The translations under genes were made by a program, and so were the position numbers. Below, in pieces: positions 8,670 through 16,568 of a stretch of 64,000 nucleotides of DNA; within the stretch, counting starts at the first letter, position 1, and the number at the start of each line of letters is the position of its first letter. Below the pieces are notes generated by a model. The model was not told the DNA's origin. It saw only the letters and a list, made by a program, of their open reading frames with translations, and did not search any database. The stretch is from NCBI GenBank assembly GCA_965218985.1, contig CBDCMP010000007.1, forward strand, positions 248,001-312,000, in the 5' to 3' direction. This DNA is from Pseudopedobacter sp965218985. GTDB lineage: Bacteria > Bacteroidota > Bacteroidia > Sphingobacteriales > Sphingobacteriaceae.

Positions 8670-8699
8670 TTGATTATCAATTGCAGCTTCTTATATTTG
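8670..8699 (+). promoter_or_regulatory. Promoter of the histidine operon
   Basis: TTG (8670-8672), exactly 19 nt, then TATATTTG (8692-8699). This is a full match to the Bacteroidota primary-sigma consensus. The predicted start lies near 8704-8706, about 33 nt before the leader-peptide ATG. Confidence 0.8.
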
Positions 8700-8737
8700 C
8701 ACTGCATAAATTTCTCGTCGCAGAATCATTAAAAGAC

Positions 8738-8800
8738 ATGAAAATAATATTGAACGTTACACATCCTCTACATCATCACCATCATGGTGATGACATATAG
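8738..8800 (+). CDS. hisL: Histidine operon leader peptide (putative attenuator)
   Basis: A 20-codon open frame between the his promoter and hisG, encoding MKIILNVTHPLHHHHHGDDI. It has six His codons, five consecutive (residues 12-16), ending in TAG at 8798-8800. Position, size and residue bias are those of amino-acid leader peptides that sense charged tRNA. The His codons lie inside an inverted repeat (8773-8793), and a weak terminator-like hairpin follows (8804-8825). Ribosome stalling at scarce His-tRNA is therefore the likely signal controlling readthrough into hisG. The role is inferred from the sequence only. Confidence 0.8.
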   Translation: MKIILNVTHPLHHHHHGDDI

Positions 8801-8825
8801 TTTGTTTTGTACTTCAAAACTTTTT
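8773..8825 (+). promoter_or_regulatory. Attenuator-like RNA hairpins of the his leader
   Basis: Hairpin 1 pairs TCATCACC (8773-8780) with GGTGATGA (8786-8793) and overlaps the His codons. Hairpin 2 pairs GTTTTG (8804-8809) with CAAAAC (8815-8820), loop TACTT, followed by TTTTT, and resembles a weak intrinsic terminator. A clear alternative antiterminator pairing was not found by eye. Confidence 0.55.
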
Positions 8826-8865
8826 CTATTCCCCTTTATTTAGTCTTTTATTAATCATTAAAATC

Positions 8866-9717
8866 TTGAAAACTTTAAAAATCGCTATCCAGAAATCTGG
8901 CAGGTTAAATGAAAAATCTGTAGAACTGTTGAAAAATTGTGGCTTAACTTTCGACAATTATAAAAGCACATTGATCTCCCCTGTTTCGAACTTCCCTTTA
9001 GATATCCTTTTTTTAAGAGACGATGATATTCCGGAATATGTACAGGATGGTATTGCTGACATTGGCCTCGTTGGTGAAAACGTGATAGCCGAAACCAATG
9101 TGGATGTGGCTTATCTGCAACGTTTGGGATTTGGAAAATGCACTTTGAAAATTGCGGTTCCCAACCAAAGTGATTTTAAGACCATAGCAGATCTAAATGG
9201 AAAAGCCATTGCCACCTCCTACCCCGTCATCCTTCAAAACTTTTTGGACAAAGAGAACATTTACGCTGATATCAAAACCATCTCCGGTTCTGTGGAGATC
9301 TCTCCTGGTCTGGGTTTGGCTGATGCCATTTTCGATATTGTCTCTACCGGTGGGACATTAAGAAGTAATGGTTTAAAGCCTTTTGCAGATGTAATGTCAT
9401 CTGAAGCGATATTGATTGGAAGAAAAGGCGAAGAAAACAATCCTTTAATTTTAGAACTTTTACAACGCATCCAATCTGTGATGCGGGCTAAGGAGACCAA
9501 ATACGTGGTTTTAAACGTAGAGAAGCAGAATTTGAAGAAAATAACCGCTTTATTACCCGGCGTCAAAAGTCCATCAGTGGTAAATTTGGCGGAAGAAGGT
9601 TGGGTGGCTGTGCACACCGTGATCCCTGAAAGAGATTTTTGGAGCCATATTAATGAATTAAAATCCGCAGGAGCACAGGGAATTGTGGTAATGCCGATAG
9701 AGAAGATTATATTATAG
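8866..9717 (+). CDS. hisG: ATP phosphoribosyltransferase (long form)
   Basis: First enzyme of histidine synthesis, joining ATP and PRPP to give phosphoribosyl-ATP. The 283 residues match the long form, which carries a C-terminal ACT-like regulatory domain for feedback by histidine and does not need HisZ. The start is TTG at 8866; the protein then reads K-I-A-I-Q-K-S-G-R-L, the conserved N-terminal strand. The PRPP-binding region D-A-I-F-D-I-V-S-T-G-G-T-L is near residue 155. It is the first structural gene behind the leader peptide, 65 nt downstream of it. Confidence 0.96.
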   Translation: MKTLKIAIQKSGRLNEKSVELLKNCGLTFDNYKSTLISPVSNFPLDILFLRDDDIPEYVQDGIADIGLVGENVIAETNVDVAYLQRLGFGKCTLKIAVPNQSDFKTIADLNGKAIATSYPVILQNFLDKENIYADIKTISGSVEISPGLGLADAIFDIVSTGGTLRSNGLKPFADVMSSEAILIGRKGEENNPLILELLQRIQSVMRAKETKYVVLNVEKQNLKKITALLPGVKSPSVVNLAEEGWVAVHTVIPERDFWSHINELKSAGAQGIVVMPIEKIIL

Positions 9718-9721
9718 TTGG

Positions 9722-9802
9722 TTGGTTGGTTAGTTGGTTGCTTAGAAAATTCTAACCAACCAAATCCTAACAAACTACTCAACCAAATCCTAACAAACTA
9801 CT
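9722..9802. repeat. Inverted plus direct repeats between hisG and hisD
   Basis: TTGGTTGGTTAG (9722-9733) pairs perfectly with CTAACCAACCAA (9752-9763). A 23-bp perfect tandem duplication follows at 9757-9779 and 9780-9802, ending one base before the hisD ATG. The 86-bp gap is low-complexity (GTTG/CAAC) and can form a hairpin in the polycistronic mRNA. Confidence 0.75.
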
Positions 9803-9803
9803 A

Positions 9804-11093
9804 ATGAGAACATATAACTATAAAGATTTAAGCAAGTCTGATATTCAGAAACTAGTTCTAAGGAATGCTGATTCCGGAAACCGGATTCGTGAAGTGGTTG
9901 AAGACATCATCACGGAAGTGAAGATCCATGGAGATGATGCGCTCAAATCTTATGCTTTAAAATTCGATGGAGTGAACCTGACCACCTTATTGATAAGTCA
10001 GGAAGAAATCAGTTGTCTTGCAGATACCATTTCTGAAGAGGCCAAATCGGCGATTAAAGTCGCTTATCACAACATCAAAAAATTCCATGAAAGTCAAAAA
10101 CCAAATGAAAAGAAGGTGGAGACCACTTCCGGTGTGACTTGTTGGAGAGAGATAAGGGCTATAGAGCGGGTGGGTTTATACATTCCCGGCGGCACTGCGG
10201 TTTTACCCAGCACCCTTCTCATGTTGGGCATTCCCGCTAAAATTGCGGGCTGTAAAGAGGTGGTGGTGTGCTCCCCTCCACAAAAAAACGGAGAGGTAAA
10301 TGGCTATCTGGCTTATGTGGCTCAATTGTTAGGAATCGACAAAATACATTTGGTGGGTGGTGCGCAAGCAGTTGCAGCCATGGCTTACGGAACGGAAAGC
10401 ATTCCTAAAGTAGACAAAATCTTTGGGCCCGGAAATCAATACGTGACCATGGCAAAAAATTTGATCCAATCCACCACCAACACTTCCATTGATATGCCTG
10501 CCGGCCCTTCAGAAGTTTTGGTGATTGCTGATGAAAGCGCTAATCCAATGTTTGTCGCTGCCGATTTATTGGCCCAAACTGAACACGGCTTGGATAGTCA
10601 GGCCGTTTTGGTGAGCACCTCAAAAGAAATCATCAAACAAACTAAAATCGAATTAGAAAAACAATTAGCAATTTTGCCAAGAAAAGCGATCGCAGCTAAA
10701 GCCATTGAAAACTCCTACGCTGTTTTAGTGGATGATTTGAAGGACGCAATGGATTTCAGCAATGAATATGCTCCCGAACATTTAATACTGGCAACCAACA
10801 ACTGGCAACTCCTCGCTGATAAAATCACTAACGCAGGTTCTGTTTTCGCAGGAAATTTAACACCGGAAAGTGCCGGCGATTATGCCAGTGGAACCAATCA
10901 CACTTTGCCCACAAGTGCTTATGCAAAATCATATTCTGGGGTGTCTTTAGATTCTTTTGTGAAAAAAATCACTTTTCAGCACATCAGTGAAATAGGAATT
11001 AAAAATTTAGGCCCAAGCATAGAGATTCTGGCAGAGATTGAAGGATTGCAGGCACACAAGAATACGGTAACAGTCAGGTTAGAAAATATTTAA
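9804..11093 (+). CDS. hisD: Histidinol dehydrogenase
   Basis: Catalyses the last two steps of histidine synthesis, oxidising histidinol to histidine with two NAD+. The 429 residues match the family's usual length. Visible motifs are G-L-Y-I-P-G-G-T-A near residue 122, the signature region with I-F-G-P-G-N-Q-Y-V and D-M-P-A-G-P-S-E, and the Q-T-E-H-G-L-D-S segment supplying zinc and active-site residues. E-Y-A-P-E-H-L holds the second catalytic His-Glu part. It lies 86 nt after hisG, across the repeat block. Confidence 0.97.
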   Translation: MRTYNYKDLSKSDIQKLVLRNADSGNRIREVVEDIITEVKIHGDDALKSYALKFDGVNLTTLLISQEEISCLADTISEEAKSAIKVAYHNIKKFHESQKPNEKKVETTSGVTCWREIRAIERVGLYIPGGTAVLPSTLLMLGIPAKIAGCKEVVVCSPPQKNGEVNGYLAYVAQLLGIDKIHLVGGAQAVAAMAYGTESIPKVDKIFGPGNQYVTMAKNLIQSTTNTSIDMPAGPSEVLVIADESANPMFVAADLLAQTEHGLDSQAVLVSTSKEIIKQTKIELEKQLAILPRKAIAAKAIENSYAVLVDDLKDAMDFSNEYAPEHLILATNNWQLLADKITNAGSVFAGNLTPESAGDYASGTNHTLPTSAYAKSYSGVSLDSFVKKITFQHISEIGIKNLGPSIEILAEIEGLQAHKNTVTVRLENI

Positions 11094-11096
11094 GAA

Positions 11097-11150
11097 TGAC
11101 GATTTTAGATTTACGAATCCACAAAGCTGAAATCGTAAATCGTTCCTCGC
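11097..11150. repeat. Imperfect inverted repeat between hisD and hisC
   Basis: The 72-bp gap contains a segment around ACGATTTTAGATTTACGAAT and a near-reverse complement GAAATCGTAAATCGT, so it can fold on itself with small offsets. No promoter-like element is evident. Confidence 0.4.
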
Positions 11151-11165
11151 AAATTAATTAAGATA

Positions 11166-12218
11166 ATGTTTGATTTAAATAAAATCCTCAGGCCAAATAT
11201 AAAAAACTTAAAACCTTACTCCTCTGCCAGAGATGAGTTTAAAGGCGAAGCTTCTGTTTACCTGGATGCCAACGAAAATGCTTTTGGCTCCCCGCTTTCA
11301 CAGGCCTTTCATCGCTATCCGGATCCTATGGCTTATGCCGTGAAGATGCGTTTGAGCGAGATCAAAGGTGTTCCGGCAAGAAATATATTCCTTGGCAATG
11401 GCAGCGATGAAGCTATAGATATTCTGTTCAGGAGTTTTTGCAACCCCGGTGTGGACAATGTCATCATCGTTCCGCCCACTTATGGGATGTACGAGGTTTC
11501 TGCCAACATCAATGATGTTCTACTAAAGAGAGTAAATCTCACTGCAGATTACCAACTCCATTTAGAAGGCATTGCAGAAGCAATTGATAAAAACACCAAA
11601 CTCATTTTCATCTGCTCCCCTAATAATCCTACAGGAAATTCCATTAATCGTGAAGATGTGGAAACCTTATTGGCCAATTTCAATGGGATTGTGGTGGTTG
11701 ATGAAGCTTACGTCAATTTCTCCCGTCAAAAAACATTTATACAGGAATTAACCGAGTATGCAAATCTGGTGGTATTGCAAACACTTTCAAAAGCATGGGG
11801 ATTGGCCGCTCTAAGAGTAGGGATGGCTTTTGCAAGCGAAGAAATTATTGAAGTTTTCAATCGGGTGAAACCCCCTTACAACATCAACGAGGCTTCTCAA
11901 AAATTAGCTTTAGAAGCTTTGCAAAACGTTGGTCAGGTAAACGATTGGATTAAAGAGATTTTAAAAGAACGGGATGTATTGGTTCTAGCGTTGAAGAATT
12001 TCGACTTTGTGATTGATATCTATCCCTCTGATGCGAATTTCATTCTAGTGAAAACTGCAGACGCAGATGGCATCTATAAATACCTCACTGAAAAAGGTAT
12101 TATTGTAAGAAACAGAAACAAAGTGGAACTTTGTGAAGGCTGCTTAAGGATCACGGTGGGAACAAACGAAGAGAACCAGGCTTTGATCAATAGCCTAAAA
12201 AAATTAAAAGATGATTAA
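11166..12218 (+). CDS. hisC: Histidinol-phosphate aminotransferase
   Basis: A PLP enzyme of aminotransferase class I/II fold, 350 residues, converting imidazole-acetol phosphate to histidinol phosphate with glutamate as donor. Features in order are the substrate segment Y-L-D-A-N-E-N-A, the cofactor loop G-N-G-S-D-E-A-I, S-P-N-N-P-T-G-N, V-V-D-E-A-Y with the PLP-contacting Asp, and T-L-S-K-A-W-G with the Schiff-base Lys. R-I-T-V-G near the C-terminus binds the substrate phosphate. Its 3' end overlaps hisB by 8 nt, suggesting coupled translation. Confidence 0.96.
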   Translation: MFDLNKILRPNIKNLKPYSSARDEFKGEASVYLDANENAFGSPLSQAFHRYPDPMAYAVKMRLSEIKGVPARNIFLGNGSDEAIDILFRSFCNPGVDNVIIVPPTYGMYEVSANINDVLLKRVNLTADYQLHLEGIAEAIDKNTKLIFICSPNNPTGNSINREDVETLLANFNGIVVVDEAYVNFSRQKTFIQELTEYANLVVLQTLSKAWGLAALRVGMAFASEEIIEVFNRVKPPYNINEASQKLALEALQNVGQVNDWIKEILKERDVLVLALKNFDFVIDIYPSDANFILVKTADADGIYKYLTEKGIIVRNRNKVELCEGCLRITVGTNEENQALINSLKKLKDD

Positions 12219-13347
12219 GTTATTATTTATCGATAGAGATGGCACTTTAATTTTAGAGCCAGAGGATGAACAGATTGATTCTTTCGCCAAGCTTGTTTTC
12301 TATCCCGGTGCCATCAGCAATTTGGCTAAAATTGCCAAAGAAACAGATTTTGAATTGGTGATGGTCACCAACCAGGACGGCTTGGGAACTGAGGCACATC
12401 CAGAGGAGAATTTCTGGCCAGTCCATAATTTCATATTAAAAACACTAGAGAATGAAGGCATAAAATTCAGCGAGGTCATCATTGACCGGACTTTTGCAAA
12501 AGACAATTCACCAACACGTAAACCCGGAACTGCATTGTTGACTAAATTCTTTAATGGAGAGAAATATGATTTGTCAGGTTCATATGTCATTGGTGACCGT
12601 TTAAACGACGTAGTTTTAGCTAAAAATTTAGGTGCAAAAGCCATCTGGCTAAATAACAATCTGGATTTAGGTGCCAGTGAACCGAAAAATAAAATCGACA
12701 ACCTTGCTGAAGTTTTAGCTATCGAAACTCCAGATTGGAATGAGATCTATCGTTTCCTAAAAGTTGGAGACCGAAAAATCGAACACACCAGAAAAACCAA
12801 AGAAACTGATATTCAAATCAAAATCAATTTAGATGGAAAAGGAGATGCGGACATCTCCACAGGTTTGAATTTTTTTGATCATATGCTGGACCAAATCGCC
12901 CGCCATGGCGGGATTGATCTAACCATCCATACTAAAGGTGATTTGCATATTGATGAACACCATACCATAGAAGACACCGGAATTGCCTTGGGCGAAGCTT
13001 TTGCATGGGCTTTAGCTGATAAAAAAGGGATAGAAAGGTATGGTTTCTGCTTGCCGATGGATGATTGTTTAGCACAAGTTGCCATTGATTTTGGTGGCAG
13101 AAACTGGATCGTCTGGGACGCAGATTTCAAAAGAGAGAAAGTGGGCGATATGCCTACAGAGCTATTTTTCCATTTCTTCAAATCTTTCTCTGATGCGTCA
13201 AAATCAAACCTGAATATTAAAGCGGAAGGAGACAATGAACATCACAAAATTGAAGCTATTTTCAAAGCTTTCGCAAAAGCCATTAAAATGGCGGTAAAAC
13301 GTGATATCAATAACATGAGATTGCCGAGTACAAAAGGACTTTTATAA
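12211..13347 (+). CDS. hisB: Bifunctional histidinol-phosphatase / imidazoleglycerol-phosphate dehydratase
   Basis: Two fused enzymes in 378 residues. Residues 1-~170 are a HAD phosphatase (F-I-D-R-D-G-T-L with the nucleophile Asp), which dephosphorylates histidinol phosphate. Residues ~190-378 are the dehydratase, with the metal-binding blocks F-D-H-M-L-D-Q-I-A-R-H-G and D-E-H-H-T-I-E-D. The zinc-binding cysteines of the E. coli HisB phosphatase half are not seen; that loop reads K-D-N-S-P-T-R-K-P. Whether this is usual in Bacteroidota was not checked. A tandem-repeat array separates it from hisH. Confidence 0.96.
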   Translation: MIKLLFIDRDGTLILEPEDEQIDSFAKLVFYPGAISNLAKIAKETDFELVMVTNQDGLGTEAHPEENFWPVHNFILKTLENEGIKFSEVIIDRTFAKDNSPTRKPGTALLTKFFNGEKYDLSGSYVIGDRLNDVVLAKNLGAKAIWLNNNLDLGASEPKNKIDNLAEVLAIETPDWNEIYRFLKVGDRKIEHTRKTKETDIQIKINLDGKGDADISTGLNFFDHMLDQIARHGGIDLTIHTKGDLHIDEHHTIEDTGIALGEAFAWALADKKGIERYGFCLPMDDCLAQVAIDFGGRNWIVWDADFKREKVGDMPTELFFHFFKSFSDASKSNLNIKAEGDNEHHKIEAIFKAFAKAIKMAVKRDINNMRLPSTKGLL

Positions 13348-13356
13348 ATGGAGTAA

Positions 13357-13805
13357 ATGGAGTGAGGAGCAAAGATTAAAGATTAAGGAGCAAAGATTAA
13401 AGATAGAGTAGCCTTTAATCCTTATTCTTTATTCCTTCATCCAAAAATACTGTAAATGGAGTGAGGAGCAAAGATTAAGGAGCAAAGATTAAAGATCGTA
13501 GCCTTTAATCCTTATTCTTTATTCCTTCATCCAAAAATACTGTAAATGGAGTGAGGAGCAAAGATTAAAGATTAAGGAGCAAAGATTAAAGATAGAGTAG
13601 CCTTTAATCCTTATTCTTTATTCCTTCATCCAAAAATACTGTAAATGGAGTGAGGAGCAAAGATTAAGGAGCAAAGATTAAAGATCGTAGCCTTTAATCC
13701 TTATTCTTTATTCCTTCATCCAAAAATATTGCAAAATGGAGTGAAGAGCAAAGATTAAAGATCGTAGCCTTTAATCCTTATTCTTTATTCCTTCATCCAA
13801 AAACA
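13357..13805. repeat. Five-unit tandem repeat array inside the his operon
   Basis: Units start at 13357, 13456, 13546, 13645 and 13736 with lengths of about 99, 90, 99, 91 and 70 bp, each opening with ATGGAGTGAGGAGC or a close variant. Units 1 and 3, and 2 and 4, are near identical, so a 189-bp two-unit block was duplicated. In each unit the first half (AGGAGCAAAGATTAAAG) is roughly complementary to the second (CCTTTAATCCTTATTC), giving serial hairpins. No coding frame, and no unique spacers as in CRISPR. The last unit ends at the hisH start. Confidence 0.92.
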
Positions 13806-14396
13806 ATGATAGGTATAGTAAACTACGGAGCCGGGAATATCTTCTCTTTAACAGCAGCTTTAGACCGGTTAAATTTAAAGCACGGGATGATCAATTTTGA
13901 AGCTGATTTTGATTTATATGATAGGGTCATCATCCCCGGAGTTGGCCATGCAGGTGCAGCCATGAAGAAGCTTGTGGACACCGGTCTGGTTCCGAAAATC
14001 AAGAGTTTAACCAAACCAGTTCTGGGAATCTGTGTGGGCATGCAGCTCATCACCGATTTTTCAGAAGAGGGTAACTCCCAAATGCTGGAGATCATCCCCG
14101 TAAAAACCCTTAAATTTCAGGAAATTGTTTGTAAAAAGGTCCCACATATGGGATGGAATCAGGTGGAGCCTCAAAATAATAGTCCATTATTTAAAGATAT
14201 TGATACAAGAGCATATTTTTATTTCGTCCACTCCTATTTTATAGAATTTAATTCTAAATTTACAATTGCCTGTTGCCATTACGGAATTAAATTTTCCGCT
14301 GGCATACAGAAAGATAACTTTTATGGAGTACAGTTTCATCCGGAGAAATCAGGTGGGACTGGCGAGAGGCTCCTGGAAAATTTTGCACACTTATAA
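13806..14396 (+). CDS. hisH: Imidazole glycerol phosphate synthase, glutaminase subunit
   Basis: Class I glutamine amidotransferase of 196 residues. It releases ammonia from glutamine and passes it to HisF. The oxyanion and nucleophile segment G-I-C-V-G-M-Q-L places the catalytic Cys at residue 76; the His-Glu pair is in Q-F-H-P-E-K-S-G near the C-terminus. The N-terminus I-V-N-Y-G-A-G-N is typical. It starts directly after the tandem array, and only 8 nt separate it from hisA, so hisH-A-F-IE is a compact block. Confidence 0.96.
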   Translation: MIGIVNYGAGNIFSLTAALDRLNLKHGMINFEADFDLYDRVIIPGVGHAGAAMKKLVDTGLVPKIKSLTKPVLGICVGMQLITDFSEEGNSQMLEIIPVKTLKFQEIVCKKVPHMGWNQVEPQNNSPLFKDIDTRAYFYFVHSYFIEFNSKFTIACCHYGIKFSAGIQKDNFYGVQFHPEKSGGTGERLLENFAHL

Positions 14397-14404
14397 ACGT
14401 AAAT

Positions 14405-15154
14405 ATGTACATTATTCCCGCTGTCGATGTGTTGAATCAAAAGGTTGTCCGCCTTCGTGAAGGTGATTATGACCAGGTGACCCAATATGAAGTTTCTTTA
14501 GAGGAACAAATAGAGACCTATCAGTCAAACGGTACCGAGTTCGTTCATATTATAGATCTTAATGGTGCCAAAGGTGATTTCAGCAATCAAAAATATATTT
14601 TTGATATCATCAGAAAAACCGACATGAAAGTCCAATATGGTGGCGGTGTGAGAAGTATTGATAAGATCAAAGAGTTGATTGATGCAGGAATTCACCGGGT
14701 GATTGTAGGAACACAGGCCATCACCAATCCCTCTTTTTTAGAAGAATTAGGTAAAGAACTCTGTGGGAAGACAAAATGTTCCAACCATGTGGTGGTGGCA
14801 ATTGATGTTTTGGATGAAGTGATAAAATATTCAGGCTGGATGGAGAGCTCTCCCATCAAGCTGATGGATTACGTAGACAAGTGCCTCCAATTAGGTTTCT
14901 TTAGATTTCTTTGCACTGACATTAATAAAGACGGGAAATTAGGTGGTGCAGGGGTGGAACTGTATCAAAAATTATTGGCACATTCTCCTTTCATTAAACT
15001 CATCGCTTCAGGCGGCATCAGTTCCATGGCTGATATTGAAGAGCTGAACGAATATAAAATTGAATCCTGCGTGGTGGGAAAAGCAATTTATGAAGGCCAT
15101 ATTTCCATAGAAGAGATTAAAGACTGGAACCTGCAGACCCTCACTTCACTTTAA
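14405..15154 (+). CDS. hisA: Phosphoribosylformimino-AICAR-phosphate isomerase
   Basis: A (beta/alpha)8-barrel isomerase of 249 residues, converting ProFAR to PRFAR. The N-terminal A-V-D-V-L-N-Q-K-V-V-R-L carries the first catalytic Asp (D9). The second lies in C-T-D-I-N-K-D-G. Phosphate-binding Gly motifs Y-G-G-G-V-R-S and A-S-G-G-I-S-S occur at the half-barrel-equivalent positions. It follows hisH by 8 nt and is followed by hisF after 4 nt. Confidence 0.95.
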   Translation: MYIIPAVDVLNQKVVRLREGDYDQVTQYEVSLEEQIETYQSNGTEFVHIIDLNGAKGDFSNQKYIFDIIRKTDMKVQYGGGVRSIDKIKELIDAGIHRVIVGTQAITNPSFLEELGKELCGKTKCSNHVVVAIDVLDEVIKYSGWMESSPIKLMDYVDKCLQLGFFRFLCTDINKDGKLGGAGVELYQKLLAHSPFIKLIASGGISSMADIEELNEYKIESCVVGKAIYEGHISIEEIKDWNLQTLTSL

Positions 15155-15158
15155 CCTC

Positions 15159-15914
15159 ATGTTAAGCAAACGTATCATCCCCTGCCTCGACGTTAAAGAC
15201 GGACGAACTGTGAAAGGCATTAATTTTGTCGACTTAAGAGATGCAGGAGATCCAGTGGAATTGGCTTGGCAATACTCACGTCAGGGAGCTGATGAACTGG
15301 TTTTTTTAGACATCACTGCTACGCATGAAAAACGCAAAACCACCATTGAGATGGTGAAATCAGTCGCCCGTCAGGTTAACATTCCCTTTACCATTGGTGG
15401 AGGAATCTCTGAATTGAAAGACGCAGAAGCCTTGTTGAATGCCGGCGCTGATAAAATCTCCATCAACTCAGCTGCTGTGAGAAGACCCGAATTAATCAAT
15501 GAATTGGCTGCTGCATTCGGAGTTCAGTTTGTGGTTCTGGCGGTTGATACCAAACATCTGGAACATAGAGATTTTGTTCATCTCAATGGCGGAAGAATCG
15601 CCACTGAATTAGAAACCCAACATTGGATTAAACAGGCCGAAGACAGAGGGGCAGGTGAGATTCTAATCACGTCGATGGATAAAGACGGTACCAAATCTGG
15701 CTTTGACAACATCCTTCTGAAGGAGATTAATGAAATGGTCAGTATACCTGTCATCGCTTCTGGAGGGGCGGGCTCCGCACAGCATTTCATCGATGTATTT
15801 CAAAAAAGCAATGTGGATGCCGCTTTGGCTGCCTCAGTTTTTCATTATGGAGAGATTTTGATCCCAGAGTTGAAAGAATTATTAAAGAACAACCAAATTG
15901 AAATAAGAATCTGA
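15159..15914 (+). CDS. hisF: Imidazole glycerol phosphate synthase, cyclase subunit
   Basis: A (beta/alpha)8-barrel of 251 residues that uses ammonia from HisH to close the imidazole ring, giving IGP and AICAR. C-L-D-V-K-D-G-R-T-V-K-G holds the first catalytic Asp (D11) and T-S-M-D-K-D-G-T the second. Phosphate sites are I-G-G-G-I and A-S-G-G-A-G. The stop TGA shares its A with the hisI ATG, a translational coupling signal. The AICAR formed links to purine synthesis. Confidence 0.97.
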   Translation: MLSKRIIPCLDVKDGRTVKGINFVDLRDAGDPVELAWQYSRQGADELVFLDITATHEKRKTTIEMVKSVARQVNIPFTIGGGISELKDAEALLNAGADKISINSAAVRRPELINELAAAFGVQFVVLAVDTKHLEHRDFVHLNGGRIATELETQHWIKQAEDRGAGEILITSMDKDGTKSGFDNILLKEINEMVSIPVIASGGAGSAQHFIDVFQKSNVDAALAASVFHYGEILIPELKELLKNNQIEIRI

Positions 15915-16498
15915 TGAACATAGATTTTACAAAAAGTGACGGATTAGTGCCTGTGATTATTCAGGATGAGCAAACCTTAGAAGTGTTGATGTTAGGCTAT
16001 ATGAATGAAGAAGCCTTCCAGAAAACTGAAAAAGAAAAGAAAGTGACCTTTTTCTCCAGAACCAAAAATCGTTTATGGACAAAAGGCGAGGAAAGTGGAA
16101 ACTTCTTAAATGTAAAATCCATCAGTTTAGATTGCGACAATGACACTTTATTGATAAAGGTTGACCCGGTTGGCCCAACTTGCCACACTGGTTCAAGAAG
16201 TTGCTTCTCAACAGATTATAATCAAAACTTCATTTTCCAGTTGGAAAATATCATCAAAGACAGATACGAAAATCCAACAGCAGAATCTTACGTGAATAAA
16301 TTGAGAGCCAAAGGGTTGAACAAAATTGCGCAAAAAGTAGGTGAGGAAGGTGTGGAGACCGTGATTGCCGCTTTAGCTGAAACAGAGACTGATTTGATCA
16401 ATGAATCATCAGACCTCGTTTTTCACCTATTGGTTTTATTGAAAGAGAAAGGTTTAACATTAAATGATATTGCCAAAAATCTAGAATCAAGACACTAG
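15914..16498 (+). CDS. hisIE: Bifunctional phosphoribosyl-AMP cyclohydrolase / phosphoribosyl-ATP pyrophosphatase
   Basis: Second and third steps of the pathway in one 194-residue protein. Residues 1-~105 are HisI, with D-C-D-N-D-T and the cysteine segment C-H-T-G-S-R-S-C-F, which bind magnesium and zinc. Residues ~110-194 are HisE, a helical MazG-like pyrophosphatase with the E-E-G-V-E-T block after K-V-G. It is the last gene of the operon and overlaps hisF by one base. Confidence 0.96.
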   Translation: MNIDFTKSDGLVPVIIQDEQTLEVLMLGYMNEEAFQKTEKEKKVTFFSRTKNRLWTKGEESGNFLNVKSISLDCDNDTLLIKVDPVGPTCHTGSRSCFSTDYNQNFIFQLENIIKDRYENPTAESYVNKLRAKGLNKIAQKVGEEGVETVIAALAETETDLINESSDLVFHLLVLLKEKGLTLNDIAKNLESRH

Positions 16499-16568
16499 TG
16501 AGTTAAGAAACAAAAGGTTTAAAGGCATAAAGCCAGTTAACTTGATCCCACCTCAAACCTTTACAAAT

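Noticed and set aside
13357..13805. CRISPR-like repeat array
   Set aside because: Units are 70-99 bp direct duplications with no unique spacers between short repeats, and no cas genes are present.
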